This document shows, in pieces, positions 25,266 to 33,416 of a DNA stretch of 55,148 nucleotides (the first letter of the stretch is position 1; each line of letters opens with the position of its first letter). Location of the stretch: the NCBI GenBank assembly GCA_945897865.1, contig CAMDHJ010000005.1:1-55148 (forward strand), read 5' to 3'. The DNA is from Tepidiphilus sp. J10 (lineage in GTDB: Bacteria; Pseudomonadota; Gammaproteobacteria; Burkholderiales; Thiobacillaceae). The notes below the pieces were generated by a model that made no database searches, was not told the DNA's origin, and saw nothing but the letters and a program-made list of their open reading frames with translations. The position numbers and the translations under genes are program-made.

Positions 25266-27482
25266 ATGACTTTGCGAAGCCGTCGATTCATCGGCCAATT
25301 TACCCTCAGCGCGTTGCTGATCATTCTGCTGACGCTACATTTGACCGGTCTGGTGCCGCTTCGTTTTGTCGATTGGCTCGACTACGCCATGTATGACCTC
25401 AAGGTTGGCGCCACCATGCCGCAGGGCGTTGATGATCAGGTGGTGATCGTCGATATCGACGACAAGAGCTTGCAAGCGGAAGGTCGCTGGCCTTGGCCGC
25501 GCGAAAAACTGGCGCGTATGCAGACCAATCTGTTCGAGCAATATGGAGTTGCGGCGATCGGGTACGACATTGCATTTTCCGAGCCGGATGCCAGTTCCGG
25601 TTTGCCGGTCCTTGAACGATTGGCGGCAAATGAATTGAAGGATCAGCCATTGTTTGGCGGGTTGCTGGAACAGTTGCGTCCCAGCCTGGATTACGACCAG
25701 CAGTTCGCCGAGTCCTTGGCCAAAGGGAGTTCGGTATTAGGTTATTACTTCAATTTCAACCAAGGCGCGGAACGCATTGCGACCTTATCCAAGCCCTTGT
25801 TCAACCATGATCAACTCGGCGCCCTGGCCAACGGTTTCATGCAAGCAGAAGGTTTTGGCGGCAGTTTGCCGATGTTGCTGGAAAAGGCCACCGGGGCGGG
25901 GTTCTACAACTCGTTGCCGGATAGCGACGGCGTAATCCGGCGGATGCCGGTGATGATTGGGTATCAGAACAACTATTACGCCTCGTTGCCTATCCGGTTG
26001 ATGCAAGCCGCGTTGGGTGTCAATGATGTGCTTCTGGTGAATCCGGGAGGAGATGGTTTCAACCAATTTCAGCCACATGCGCTGGATATTGATAAGCTGA
26101 GGATTCCATTCGATAGCGAAGGCGGTGCGCTGGTGCCTTATCGCGCCCCTGGCGCCTACCGCTATGTATCGGCAACGGATGTGATCAGCGGTCAGGAGCC
26201 GGCAAGCAATCTCGAAGGTCGTATCGTGCTGGTCGGCACCACAGCTCCCGGACTCGCCGATATTCGGGTTACACCAATCAGCGAGGTGTTTCCCGGGGTG
26301 GAAATCCATGCATCGTTGATGTCAGGCATTCTTGACCAGAATCTTAAATGGAAACCGCGCGAACTTACCACGATGAGCGTGATCAGCGTGATTATTCTGG
26401 GCTTGGTTATCGGCACGCTGCTGCCAATGACCACACCGCTGATCGCTGCCCTCTCAACCCTGGGTTTTCTGGTACTGGTTATCGTGCTTGATGTCTGGGC
26501 CTGGAATGCGTGGAACATGGAATTTCCGCTCGGTGCGCCGATCATTTCGGTGCTCGGCATGTTTGTCGTCAACATGTCATATGGTTTCTTCATCGAATCA
26601 CGCGCAAAAGGGCAAATCACCAAACTATTTGGTCAGTATGTGCCGAAGGAACTGGTTGAAGAGATGAGTCGCGACCCGGATCGCTACAACCTGAAGGGCG
26701 AATCCCGAGAGATGAGCGTGTTGTTCTCGGATATTCGTGATTTCACCAGTATTTCAGAGGGTTTGAGCGCGTCAGCCTTGGCCGAAATGCTGAATTTCTA
26801 TTTGTCATCAATGACACGCATCGTGCAGCAACGTCGCGGCACCATCGATAAATATATCGGTGATGCGATCATGGCCTTCTGGGGCGCGCCAATAGCCGAT
26901 CCCAAGCACGCCCAGGATGCGGTGTTGGCGGCGTTGCAAATGCAACGTGACCTTGTCGAATTGAATCCACAAATCAAGCTGAAAGGCTGGCCGGAAATCA
27001 AGATCGGCATCGGGGTGAACTCGGGCAAGATGAACGTCGGCAACATGGGCTCCGAATTTCGCATGGCTTATACCGTCATGGCAGATGCGGTGAATCTGGC
27101 GTCGCGTCTGGAAGGACTGACCAAACAATATGGTTTGGACATCCTGGTTGGTGAAGACACGGTGGCTTTCTGCCCGGACATCGAATTCATGCGAGTCGAC
27201 GCGGTGCGCGTCAAAGGCAAGGCCAATCCGGTGACGATCTATGAACCGCTGGGCCTGAAGGATCAAGTCGATATCGCCGCCCTCAAGCGCAAGCAGGATT
27301 TCGAGCAAGCCTGCACGGCATTTCAACTGTGTGACTTCGATCTGGCGGATGACATCTTGCACAAATTGCATAAGCGTTTTCCAAGCAAGTTGTATCTGGT
27401 CTACATGGAACGGATTGCACACTTCCGTGAAACCCCGCCGCCAAAAGATTGGGATGGCGTTTTTACCTTTACCACCAAGTAA
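25266..27482 (+). CDS. CHASE2-domain adenylate/guanylate cyclase
   Basis: A 738-aa membrane sensor: one N-terminal transmembrane helix (about 13-30), a periplasmic CHASE2 domain (about 45-330), three transmembrane helices (about 360-440) and a class III cyclase domain (about 480-655). Metal-binding Asp residues are in 'VLFSDIRDFT' and 'YIGDAIMAFWG'. The substrate-selecting Lys in 'DKYIGD' and Asp in 'TVMADAVNLASRLE' indicate ATP rather than GTP. The short C-terminus carries one helical repeat. Product cAMP is inferred from these residues and from the adjacent cAMP phosphodiesterase gene, 12 nt downstream. Confidence 0.9.
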   Translation: MTLRSRRFIGQFTLSALLIILLTLHLTGLVPLRFVDWLDYAMYDLKVGATMPQGVDDQVVIVDIDDKSLQAEGRWPWPREKLARMQTNLFEQYGVAAIGYDIAFSEPDASSGLPVLERLAANELKDQPLFGGLLEQLRPSLDYDQQFAESLAKGSSVLGYYFNFNQGAERIATLSKPLFNHDQLGALANGFMQAEGFGGSLPMLLEKATGAGFYNSLPDSDGVIRRMPVMIGYQNNYYASLPIRLMQAALGVNDVLLVNPGGDGFNQFQPHALDIDKLRIPFDSEGGALVPYRAPGAYRYVSATDVISGQEPASNLEGRIVLVGTTAPGLADIRVTPISEVFPGVEIHASLMSGILDQNLKWKPRELTTMSVISVIILGLVIGTLLPMTTPLIAALSTLGFLVLVIVLDVWAWNAWNMEFPLGAPIISVLGMFVVNMSYGFFIESRAKGQITKLFGQYVPKELVEEMSRDPDRYNLKGESREMSVLFSDIRDFTSISEGLSASALAEMLNFYLSSMTRIVQQRRGTIDKYIGDAIMAFWGAPIADPKHAQDAVLAALQMQRDLVELNPQIKLKGWPEIKIGIGVNSGKMNVGNMGSEFRMAYTVMADAVNLASRLEGLTKQYGLDILVGEDTVAFCPDIEFMRVDAVRVKGKANPVTIYEPLGLKDQVDIAALKRKQDFEQACTAFQLCDFDLADDILHKLHKRFPSKLYLVYMERIAHFRETPPPKDWDGVFTFTTK

Positions 27483-27494
27483 ACCTTTTCCACT

Positions 27495-28283
27495 ATGCGT
27501 ATAGAAGTGCTGGGTTGTTCCGGTGGCATTGGTGATGGGCGTCATACCACATCATTTCTGATCGATGACGACATCCTGATCGATGCGGGCAGTGGAGCGT
27601 TGAAACTGACACGTGCGGCGATGGCGAAAATTGATCATGTCTTCATCACGCATAGTCATCTCGACCACATTCTCAGTCTGCCGTTGTTGCTGGACAGTGT
27701 CGGCAACGAGCGCGACAAACCGCTGCAGTTGCACGCCATACCGGAAGTGCTGGTTATTCTCAAAGACCACCTGTTCAACTGGCGAATCTGGCCGGATTTT
27801 TCCCGTGTACCTTCGATCAAGGCGCCTTTCCTGGTTTTTTCACCCCTGCCGCTTGGTCAAGTCTGGAACCTGACGGATGCATCCGGAATGGCGCGTGAAA
27901 TTACCCCGATACCGGCTCATCACACGGTTCCGACTTCAGGTTTTCATCTTCACGGATCAAACGGTAGCCTGCTGTTTTCTGGCGACACCAATAGCCATCC
28001 GGAACTTTGGCGTTTGGTAGGGCAGATTCCGGATTTGCTGCATCTGGTGGTGGAATGTTCCTATGTCAGTGCGCAGCGGGATATTGCCGAGGCTTCACGC
28101 CATTTCCATGCACTTGAATTGGCGTCTGATCTTGCGATGCTGGAGTTGACCGCAGAAGTCTGGATCACGCATCTCAAACCAGGCGCCGAGGATGAAATCA
28201 TGGCCGAGTTGCTTGGTAACTTGCCGGCGGATATGCGTCTGGCCATTGAGCGCTTGAAATTGGGCCAGGTTTTTCATATTTGA
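27495..28283 (+). CDS. Class II 3',5'-cyclic-nucleotide phosphodiesterase
   Basis: A 262-aa metallo-beta-lactamase-fold protein of the class II cAMP phosphodiesterase family (yeast PDE1 / CpdP type). The metal motif 'THSHLDHILSLPLL' gives His53, His55, Asp57 and His58. Downstream ligands are in 'HHTVPTSGF', 'LLFSGDTNS' and 'ITHLKPG'. The 'GDTNSHPELW' segment and the absence of an RNase Z exosite fit this family rather than tRNA processing. It is 12 nt downstream of the cyclase gene, so the same transcript encodes synthesis and breakdown of the same messenger. The start codon follows a weak ribosome-binding site. Confidence 0.87.
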   Translation: MRIEVLGCSGGIGDGRHTTSFLIDDDILIDAGSGALKLTRAAMAKIDHVFITHSHLDHILSLPLLLDSVGNERDKPLQLHAIPEVLVILKDHLFNWRIWPDFSRVPSIKAPFLVFSPLPLGQVWNLTDASGMAREITPIPAHHTVPTSGFHLHGSNGSLLFSGDTNSHPELWRLVGQIPDLLHLVVECSYVSAQRDIAEASRHFHALELASDLAMLELTAEVWITHLKPGAEDEIMAELLGNLPADMRLAIERLKLGQVFHI

Positions 28284-28320
28284 TTGCTATGTTTCGCGCC
28301 ACGCTATCAAACTGAGAACG

Positions 28321-28348
28321 AAAAAAAGGAGGGGAAAACCCCTCCTTT
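28321..28348 (-). terminator. Terminator of the fccAB operon
   Basis: AAAGGAGGGG (28325-28334) pairs perfectly with CCCCTCCTTT (28339-28348) around an AAAA loop. On the minus strand the stem is followed by a run of T residues (A-run at 28321-28327). It may also stop the plus-strand cyclase/phosphodiesterase message. Confidence 0.85.
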
Positions 28349-28372
28349 GCAAGCTTCCGCGCTAAACAGGAT

Positions 28373-29695
28373 TTAGCCGGGCAGACCCAGTGTGTCGGCC
28401 CAGACGTTCTTGGCCCACGATTCCATGTAAGCAAACTCGAGTTCGCTTTCTTCCTTGGAGATACCGCCACCCTTCTGCGCAACCATCGAGGCCGGGGTGA
28501 CCTTGCCATCGGCGCCGGTTTTTGCGGCTTGATAGCGGAACACAGTGGCGACGTGGAAGGCGGTGCCTTCGGTGGAAGCCGAGTAGCAGGTGTTGGTGAC
28601 CACCGGTGCGGAATCGGGTTCGCGGCCGTTGAACATTTCCACGATCGCTGCCGCAGCCATCTTGCCGGTGTTGTTCGCTACCGAGCCGGATTTCGGGAAG
28701 TTGGTCAACGTCGAGTCGCCCAACACGTGAACGTTCTTCACGGCCAACGATTCGAAGCTGCGGTAGTCGATCGGGCACCAGGTATTGGACGAGTCGCTCC
28801 GCACGCCGGCTAGCTCGCAGATTGCCGCAGCACGCATCGGCGGCACCACGTTGATCACGTCACCCTTCACATCGTCGAACTCGGTGCCGACCATCATCTT
28901 GACCGGGTCAACCGAACGCGGCATGTTGTTCGGACGGTACTCGATCATGCTGTTGGGAGTGCCATAACCGTAGTGCTTGGTCCATGCGGCCAGGAACAGC
29001 GGCTTCTTGGATGCGATGTCCGGGTTGCCATCAAGAATGATGATCTTGGACTTCGGCTTGGCAGCCTTCAGGTAGGTGGCAACCTGGCAAGCACGCTCAT
29101 AGGGGCCGGGGGGGCAGCGGTACGGGGCCATCGGTACCGACATAACGAAAGTGCCGCCGTCGTGCATGTCTTCCAGTTGCTTGCGCAGGGTGGCGGTCTG
29201 CGGACCCGCTTTCCAGGCGTGCATGATGGTCTTCTGTGCTTCTGCGTTGTAGCCCTCGACTTTGTCGAACATCAGTTCGATGCCGCCAGCCAGAATCAGG
29301 CGATCGTAGCTGATGGTAGCGCCACCTGCAGTTTTGACTGTGCGGCCGGTGGTGTCGATGCCAGTGACGGTATCGGTCACCCAGTTGTTGACGACCTTCT
29401 TCAGGTGGTCATAGGTGAAGGTGATGTCTTCCAGCTTGGCCAGGCCGGCCAGGACGCCGTTCGAGGTTGGGCAGGAAACGAAATGTGCATTCGGTTCGAT
29501 AATGGTGACTTCGATCTTGGGTTCCCACATCTTCAGGTAGCGGGCGCAGGTAGCGCCACCAAAGCCAGCGCCGACGACGACAACTTTGTATGCCTTGTTG
29601 GTTGATGCGGTTGCACAACCGGTCAGTGCGCCAAGAGAGGCTGCACCGGTAACACCAGCAGAAATTTTCAAAAACTCGCGGCGATCAAATGCCAT
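28373..29695 (-). CDS. fccB: Flavocytochrome c sulfide dehydrogenase, flavoprotein subunit
   Basis: A 440-aa FAD protein that oxidises sulfide and passes electrons to its cytochrome partner. A Tat signal is present ('RREFLK', residues 5-10), so it is exported folded. The FAD-binding 'VVVVGAGFGGATCARYLK' follows at 38-55. With a signal of about 33 residues, Cys75 ('FVSCPTSN'), Cys194 ('PYRCPPGP') and Cys370 ('TNTCYSAS') fall at mature 42, 161 and 337. These are the covalent-FAD cysteine and redox disulfide known from Allochromatium FccB. It follows fccA by 20 nt. A second homologue lies at 43.3 kb. Confidence 0.93.
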   Translation of the reverse strand: MAFDRREFLKISAGVTGAASLGALTGCATASTNKAYKVVVVGAGFGGATCARYLKMWEPKIEVTIIEPNAHFVSCPTSNGVLAGLAKLEDITFTYDHLKKVVNNWVTDTVTGIDTTGRTVKTAGGATISYDRLILAGGIELMFDKVEGYNAEAQKTIMHAWKAGPQTATLRKQLEDMHDGGTFVMSVPMAPYRCPPGPYERACQVATYLKAAKPKSKIIILDGNPDIASKKPLFLAAWTKHYGYGTPNSMIEYRPNNMPRSVDPVKMMVGTEFDDVKGDVINVVPPMRAAAICELAGVRSDSSNTWCPIDYRSFESLAVKNVHVLGDSTLTNFPKSGSVANNTGKMAAAAIVEMFNGREPDSAPVVTNTCYSASTEGTAFHVATVFRYQAAKTGADGKVTPASMVAQKGGGISKEESELEFAYMESWAKNVWADTLGLPG

Positions 29696-29715
29696 GGTGT
29701 ATCTCCTGTTTATGA

Positions 29716-30024
29716 TTACTTGATTGCAGCGAACCAGGCGCCAAGCTGATCGAACTCAGCGTCGGTGTAACCCATGGCATGTTTTTGCATGACGGTAGCT
29801 GGGCGTGAGCCATCACGGAAAGCTTTCATCTGCTCAACAAAATAGCCTTTTTCCAGGCCGGCCAGGCTTGGGATGGCGCCACGGCTTTTGCCTTCAGGGC
29901 CATGGCAGTAGGCGCAGTTGGCCGCCATGAATCGGGCTTTTGTATCAATGGCTTGAGCTGATGTAGCGCTTAACGCGCCTAGGGCGCCAGCGAACATCAA
30001 GCTGATTGCGAGGGTTTTCTTCAT
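29716..30024 (-). CDS. fccA: Flavocytochrome c sulfide dehydrogenase, cytochrome subunit (monoheme)
   Basis: A 102-aa class I cytochrome c with a Sec signal peptide ('MKKTLAISLMFAGALGALSA...AQA', cleavage near residue 25). There is a single heme motif, 'CAYCH' (Cys37, Cys40, His41); the likely distal Met is in 'PATVMQKHAMGY'. Allochromatium FccA is diheme and about twice as long, so this is the short monoheme form. It is first in the fccA-fccB operon. It should accept electrons from FccB in the periplasm. Confidence 0.87.
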   Translation of the reverse strand: MKKTLAISLMFAGALGALSATSAQAIDTKARFMAANCAYCHGPEGKSRGAIPSLAGLEKGYFVEQMKAFRDGSRPATVMQKHAMGYTDAEFDQLGAWFAAIK

Positions 30025-30044
30025 GTCTTCCTCCAGGTTGGGAC

Positions 30045-30065
30045 AAAAAATGACGGCAGGCCGTC
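30045..30065 (-). terminator. Terminator-like hairpin in the fccA leader
   Basis: On the minus strand GACGG-CCTG-CCGTC (30065 to 30052) is followed by A and six T residues (30050 to 30045), about 20 nt before the fccA start codon. The stem is only 5 bp, so it may be an attenuator or chance. Confidence 0.3.
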
Positions 30066-30126
30066 TTCCATGCTGAGTTGAAACCCTGGGACGACCAAGA
30101 AAGTGTACTTAGTTGGTTTGTGAAAC

Positions 30127-30140
30127 TTGACCAGGATCAA
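30127..30140. promoter_or_regulatory. FNR-type box upstream of fccA
   Basis: TTGACCAGGATCAA matches the FNR/Anr palindrome TTGAT-N4-ATCAA at nine of ten specified positions. Its centre is about 109 nt upstream of the fccA start. FNR-type control would link sulfide oxidation to oxygen supply. The CRP-like regulator at 8994 has a CRP-type, not FNR-type, recognition helix, so it is not the obvious binder. The rest of the interval 30025-30225 contains no gene. Confidence 0.5.
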
Positions 30141-30225
30141 CGCCTGTAACCATGTTTGCATGACGCTTTTGTACCAGTCAACAAGCAAACTCTAATATTG
30201 GCGCGGCTTGGCGGGCATATTTAAG

Positions 30226-31341
30226 TTATTTTGAAAGATTCTTTGCGCCCATTGTCTGTGCCCGCAGGCATTGCTGTTCAAGTGCTGTTTTGGCCGCGTC
30301 GGCATCATATGTTGGTTGAACCCAGCCACCCATTTGAGCCAGTGCCAGATCGGCCAGCGCATTGATCCAGAACGGTCGATCATTCAACGCTGCAATGTAA
30401 TGGTATTCACCGCCACCAGCCTTGAGAAAGTCGGTTTTGCCTTCAAGTGCGATTTCTTCCAGGGTTTCCAGGCAATCGGCGATGAAGCCGGGACAGATCA
30501 CATCGACTCGTCGTGTCATTTGATGCCCCAGTTCTTCCAGAGTCGCGGTGGTGTAAGGTTTTAACCACTCGGCGCGGCCGAAACGGGATTGAAAGCTGAT
30601 CCGGTATTGTTCCGGTTTGAGGCTCAACGCTTCTGCAAGCAAACGACCTGTGCGCTGGCATTCGCAGTGGTAAGGGTCGCCAAGATCGAGTGAGCGGCGT
30701 GGGATGCCATGAAAACTCATCAGCAGTACATCGGGCTGGCCATGTTCTGCCCAGTAAGTCTGCACGTTTTGTTTGAGCGCATTGATATAACCGGGATCCG
30801 CGTGGAAATGCTTGAGTGCGCGGATTTCGGGGGGATTGCGCTGGTGCAACAGGCTCAGCCAGGCCGCGTCGAGTGCCGAACCGGTGCTGCTGGCGGCGTA
30901 TTGTGGATAAAGCGGCAGCAGCAGTATGCGATCGACGCCTTGCGCTTTCATTGCCTGGATTTGTGAGTCGACAGAAGGTTGGCCGTAACGCATCGCATAG
31001 TGGACGACGATCGGTTGTGTGCTGCGGCGCGAAATTTCGGTCGCCAACAGGTCGGCTTGCCGGGCGGTGAAGTGCTTCAGCGGCGATCCTTCCGGACGCC
31101 AGATCGAGGCATATTTCACGGCAGATTTCTTCGGCCGGGTATTCAGGATGATGCCGTTCAAAATCAGCCACCAGATCAAGCGCGGAATTTCCACCACGCG
31201 GCGGTCGGAGAGGAATTCCTTCAGATAGGGCCGCAAGGCCTTCGCGGTAGGCGCTTCCGGGGTGCCCAGATTGATCAACAGAATGCCGGTGCGGGCGGCT
31301 TGGCCATGGCTGTAGGGCGGTTCGGGCTGGTAGAAAGGCAT
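30226..31341 (-). CDS. hemH: Ferrochelatase
   Basis: HemH (371 aa) inserts Fe2+ into protoporphyrin IX, the last step of heme b synthesis, at the inner-membrane surface. Family segments are '[13 protein letters not shown]' near the N-terminus, '[13 protein letters not shown]' with the metal-site His, and '[19 protein letters not shown]', with the other active-site residues in '[15 protein letters not shown]'. The ATG at 31341 is used because upstream in-frame codons run through an intergenic repeat. Same direction as hrcA, 128 nt upstream. Confidence 0.95.
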   Translation of the reverse strand: MPFYQPEPPYSHGQAARTGILLINLGTPEAPTAKALRPYLKEFLSDRRVVEIPRLIWWLILNGIILNTRPKKSAVKYASIWRPEGSPLKHFTARQADLLATEISRRSTQPIVVHYAMRYGQPSVDSQIQAMKAQGVDRILLLPLYPQYAASSTGSALDAAWLSLLHQRNPPEIRALKHFHADPGYINALKQNVQTYWAEHGQPDVLLMSFHGIPRRSLDLGDPYHCECQRTGRLLAEALSLKPEQYRISFQSRFGRAEWLKPYTTATLEELGHQMTRRVDVICPGFIADCLETLEEIALEGKTDFLKAGGGEYHYIAALNDRPFWINALADLALAQMGGWVQPTYDADAAKTALEQQCLRAQTMGAKNLSK

Positions 31342-31376
31342 GATGGTCTGGGCGCTAAGGCGGCTGAGCCGCACGG

Positions 31377-31466
31377 GTGAATCGTGAAAAGTGAATCGTG
31401 AAAAGTGATGGGCGAATTTACATTTCACCCAAGCCGCGCAGCGGCAAATCACGTTTCACTTTTCAC
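31377..31466. repeat. Period-7 direct repeats with inverted partner between hrcA and hemH
   Basis: GTGAATCGTGAAAA occurs twice in tandem (31377-31390, 31391-31404) and can be read as four 7-bp GTGAAWM units plus a further GTGA. A nearly complementary block (31447-31466, ending CACTTTTCAC) lies 43 nt away, so the interval can fold into an imperfect stem. It sits directly after the hrcA stop and may serve as its terminator or as an mRNA-stabilising structure. Confidence 0.75.
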
Positions 31467-31469
31467 ACA

Positions 31470-32489
31470 TTATTGATACGTCAACGCGTTGGAGAGCAGG
31501 CGCGCGGTGATGTCGACTATGGGAATGACGCGTTCGTAGGCCATGCGCGTTGGGCCGATGACACCGAGGGTGCCGACGACTTCGCCATTGGCTTCGTAGG
31601 GGGCCGCGATGACGCTGCATTCATCCAGACTGGCAACGCCGGATTCGGCGCCGATGAACAATTGCACGCCGTTGGCAGCGTGGCCGACATCGAGCAGTTG
31701 CATCAATTCGGTTTTTTGTTCAAACAGGCCGAAAAGTTCGCGCAGACGTACCATGTTGGAGGTGAGTTCCGGCGTGTTGATCAGGTTGTGCTCACCAGAC
31801 AACACGTATTCCTTGCCGACATCGCGGAATGCATCGGTGCCGGCGGCCACCACCATTTCCATCAGTCGGCTGATGTCCGACTTCAGTTGTGCCAGTTCGT
31901 TGGCCAGCCGGGGTTGTACTTGCTCGAACGAATGGCCGGCAAAATGTTGGTTGAAATAATTGGCGGCGCGGACCAGTTGATTGGGTTCGTAATGGCAGTC
32001 GGTGATGATGACCCGGTTTTGCACTTCGCCGTCGGCGGTGACCATGATCAATAAAATACGCTTGTCGGACAGGCTGAGAAATTCGATCTGGCGCAGGCCG
32101 AGGTTGCGTCGCTTCGGAATCAGTACAACGCCTGCATAGGCGGTGAGTTCCGCGAGCAGGTGCGAAGCGGCGCTGACCAAGCGCTGCGGGTCGTCCGGTG
32201 ACAAAGTGGTTTCGATCTGGCGAACCTGGCCTTGTGCAAGTGGTTTGACGGTCAGCAATGTGTCGACAAACAGCCGATAGCCGCGCGGTGTCGGGATGCG
32301 ACCCGCCGAGGTATGCGGACTGGTGATGTAGCCGCCTTCTTCGAGGTCAGACATGATGTTGCGAATGGATGCCGACGACAGGTTCAGGCCGGAATGCTTT
32401 GATAGCGTCCGGGAGCCAATTGGCTGACCGTCTTCGATGTAGCGCTCAACCAAAAATTTGAGCAGGATGCGGGCGCGATCATTAAGCAT
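31470..32489 (-). CDS. hrcA: Heat-inducible transcription repressor HrcA
   Basis: HrcA (339 aa) represses chaperone operons by binding CIRCE operators, with GroE aiding its folding. The N-terminal winged helix ('ERYIEDGQPIGSRTLSKHSG', 'SSASIRNIMSDLEEGGYI') and the central GAF-like and dimerisation regions ('VLIPKRRNLGLRQIEFLSL') are typical. Length is normal. No CIRCE element is visible in its own upstream region, which it shares head-to-head with nadK (38 nt). Chaperone targets other than htpG are not in this window. Confidence 0.95.
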   Translation of the reverse strand: MLNDRARILLKFLVERYIEDGQPIGSRTLSKHSGLNLSSASIRNIMSDLEEGGYITSPHTSAGRIPTPRGYRLFVDTLLTVKPLAQGQVRQIETTLSPDDPQRLVSAASHLLAELTAYAGVVLIPKRRNLGLRQIEFLSLSDKRILLIMVTADGEVQNRVIITDCHYEPNQLVRAANYFNQHFAGHSFEQVQPRLANELAQLKSDISRLMEMVVAAGTDAFRDVGKEYVLSGEHNLINTPELTSNMVRLRELFGLFEQKTELMQLLDVGHAANGVQLFIGAESGVASLDECSVIAAPYEANGEVVGTLGVIGPTRMAYERVIPIVDITARLLSNALTYQ

Positions 32490-32527
32490 GGCGGGAGATG
32501 ATAACGGGATGGCTAGAATTTCGCGCC

Positions 32528-33400
32528 ATGAAAGCTGAGTTCAATACGATTGCTCTAGTAGGAAAATTCAACAGCCCGGGTAACTCCAGCTCGCTGCTGC
32601 GTCTGGCTGACTATTTGCGGCAGCGCGGACATGTGGTGTTGATTACGCCGCATACCGCTGATTGCTGCCAGATCACCGATTTTCAGGTGGTGACGTTAAG
32701 CGAAATCGGTCCGATGGTCGATCTGGCGATCATCATGGGCGGCGACGGCACCTTGCTCAACATTGCGCGCACGCTGGTCGATCACCGTGTACCGTTGATC
32801 GGCGTCAATCAGGGACGTTTGGGTTTTCTCGCCGATGTCTCCATCGACACCATGTTTACCACCCTGGAAGACATGCTTTCCGGCCAGTACCTGGCGGAAG
32901 AACGCATCATGCTGGAGGCCAGCGTCGAGCGGCACGAGGATGTGCTGATCGCTTCCTACGCCTTCAACGACGTGGTGGTGAGCAAGAGTTCTACCGGTCG
33001 CCTGATCGAATTCGAGGTCTACATCGACAACCAGTTTGTTTACAGCCAACGTGCCGATGGCCTGGTGGTGGCCTCGCCGACCGGTTCGACAGCATATGCG
33101 CTGTCTTCCGGCGGGCCGATTCTGCATCCGACGCTGGAAGCCGTGGTGATGGTGCCGATCTGTCCGCACACACTTTCGGCACGGCCAATTGCAGTCAATA
33201 GCCGGTCCGAGATCGAGATCAACCTGATCCATGCGGATGACGTTCGCGTCCACTTCGATGGTCAGCGTCACGCTGATTTGCAAATCGGCGACCGCGTCGT
33301 GATTCGGCGCGCCCATAACACCGTCCGCCTGCTGCATCCGGAAGGCCACAACTACTACGACACGCTGCGCCAGAAGCTGCATTGGGGCGAGAAGCTATGA
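32528..33400 (+). CDS. nadK: NAD kinase
   Basis: NadK (290 aa) phosphorylates NAD+ to NADP+ using ATP. The catalytic 'IIMGGDGTLL' is near residue 70, and the nucleotide-binding 'GLVVASPTGSTAYALSSGGP' is in the middle, with the C-terminal beta domain following. The ATG at 32528 matches the family start. It has a divergent neighbour, hrcA, and is followed after 16 nt by recN, the common hrcA-nadK-recN arrangement of betaproteobacteria. Confidence 0.96.
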   Translation: MKAEFNTIALVGKFNSPGNSSSLLRLADYLRQRGHVVLITPHTADCCQITDFQVVTLSEIGPMVDLAIIMGGDGTLLNIARTLVDHRVPLIGVNQGRLGFLADVSIDTMFTTLEDMLSGQYLAEERIMLEASVERHEDVLIASYAFNDVVVSKSSTGRLIEFEVYIDNQFVYSQRADGLVVASPTGSTAYALSSGGPILHPTLEAVVMVPICPHTLSARPIAVNSRSEIEINLIHADDVRVHFDGQRHADLQIGDRVVIRRAHNTVRLLHPEGHNYYDTLRQKLHWGEKL

Positions 33401-33416
33401 GAACTGCTGACTAAAC

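Noticed and set aside
27495-28283. RNase Z rather than cAMP phosphodiesterase
   Set aside because: The metal motif is shared, but the GDTNSHPELW segment and lack of an exosite fit class II phosphodiesterases, and the gene follows a cyclase.
28373-30024. Sulfide:quinone reductase
   Set aside because: The Tat signal, the FccB cysteine pattern and the adjacent cytochrome c gene fit flavocytochrome c instead.
31467-32527. CIRCE operator near hrcA
   Set aside because: No TTAGCACTC-N9-GAGTGCTAA-like inverted repeat is present upstream of hrcA or htpG.
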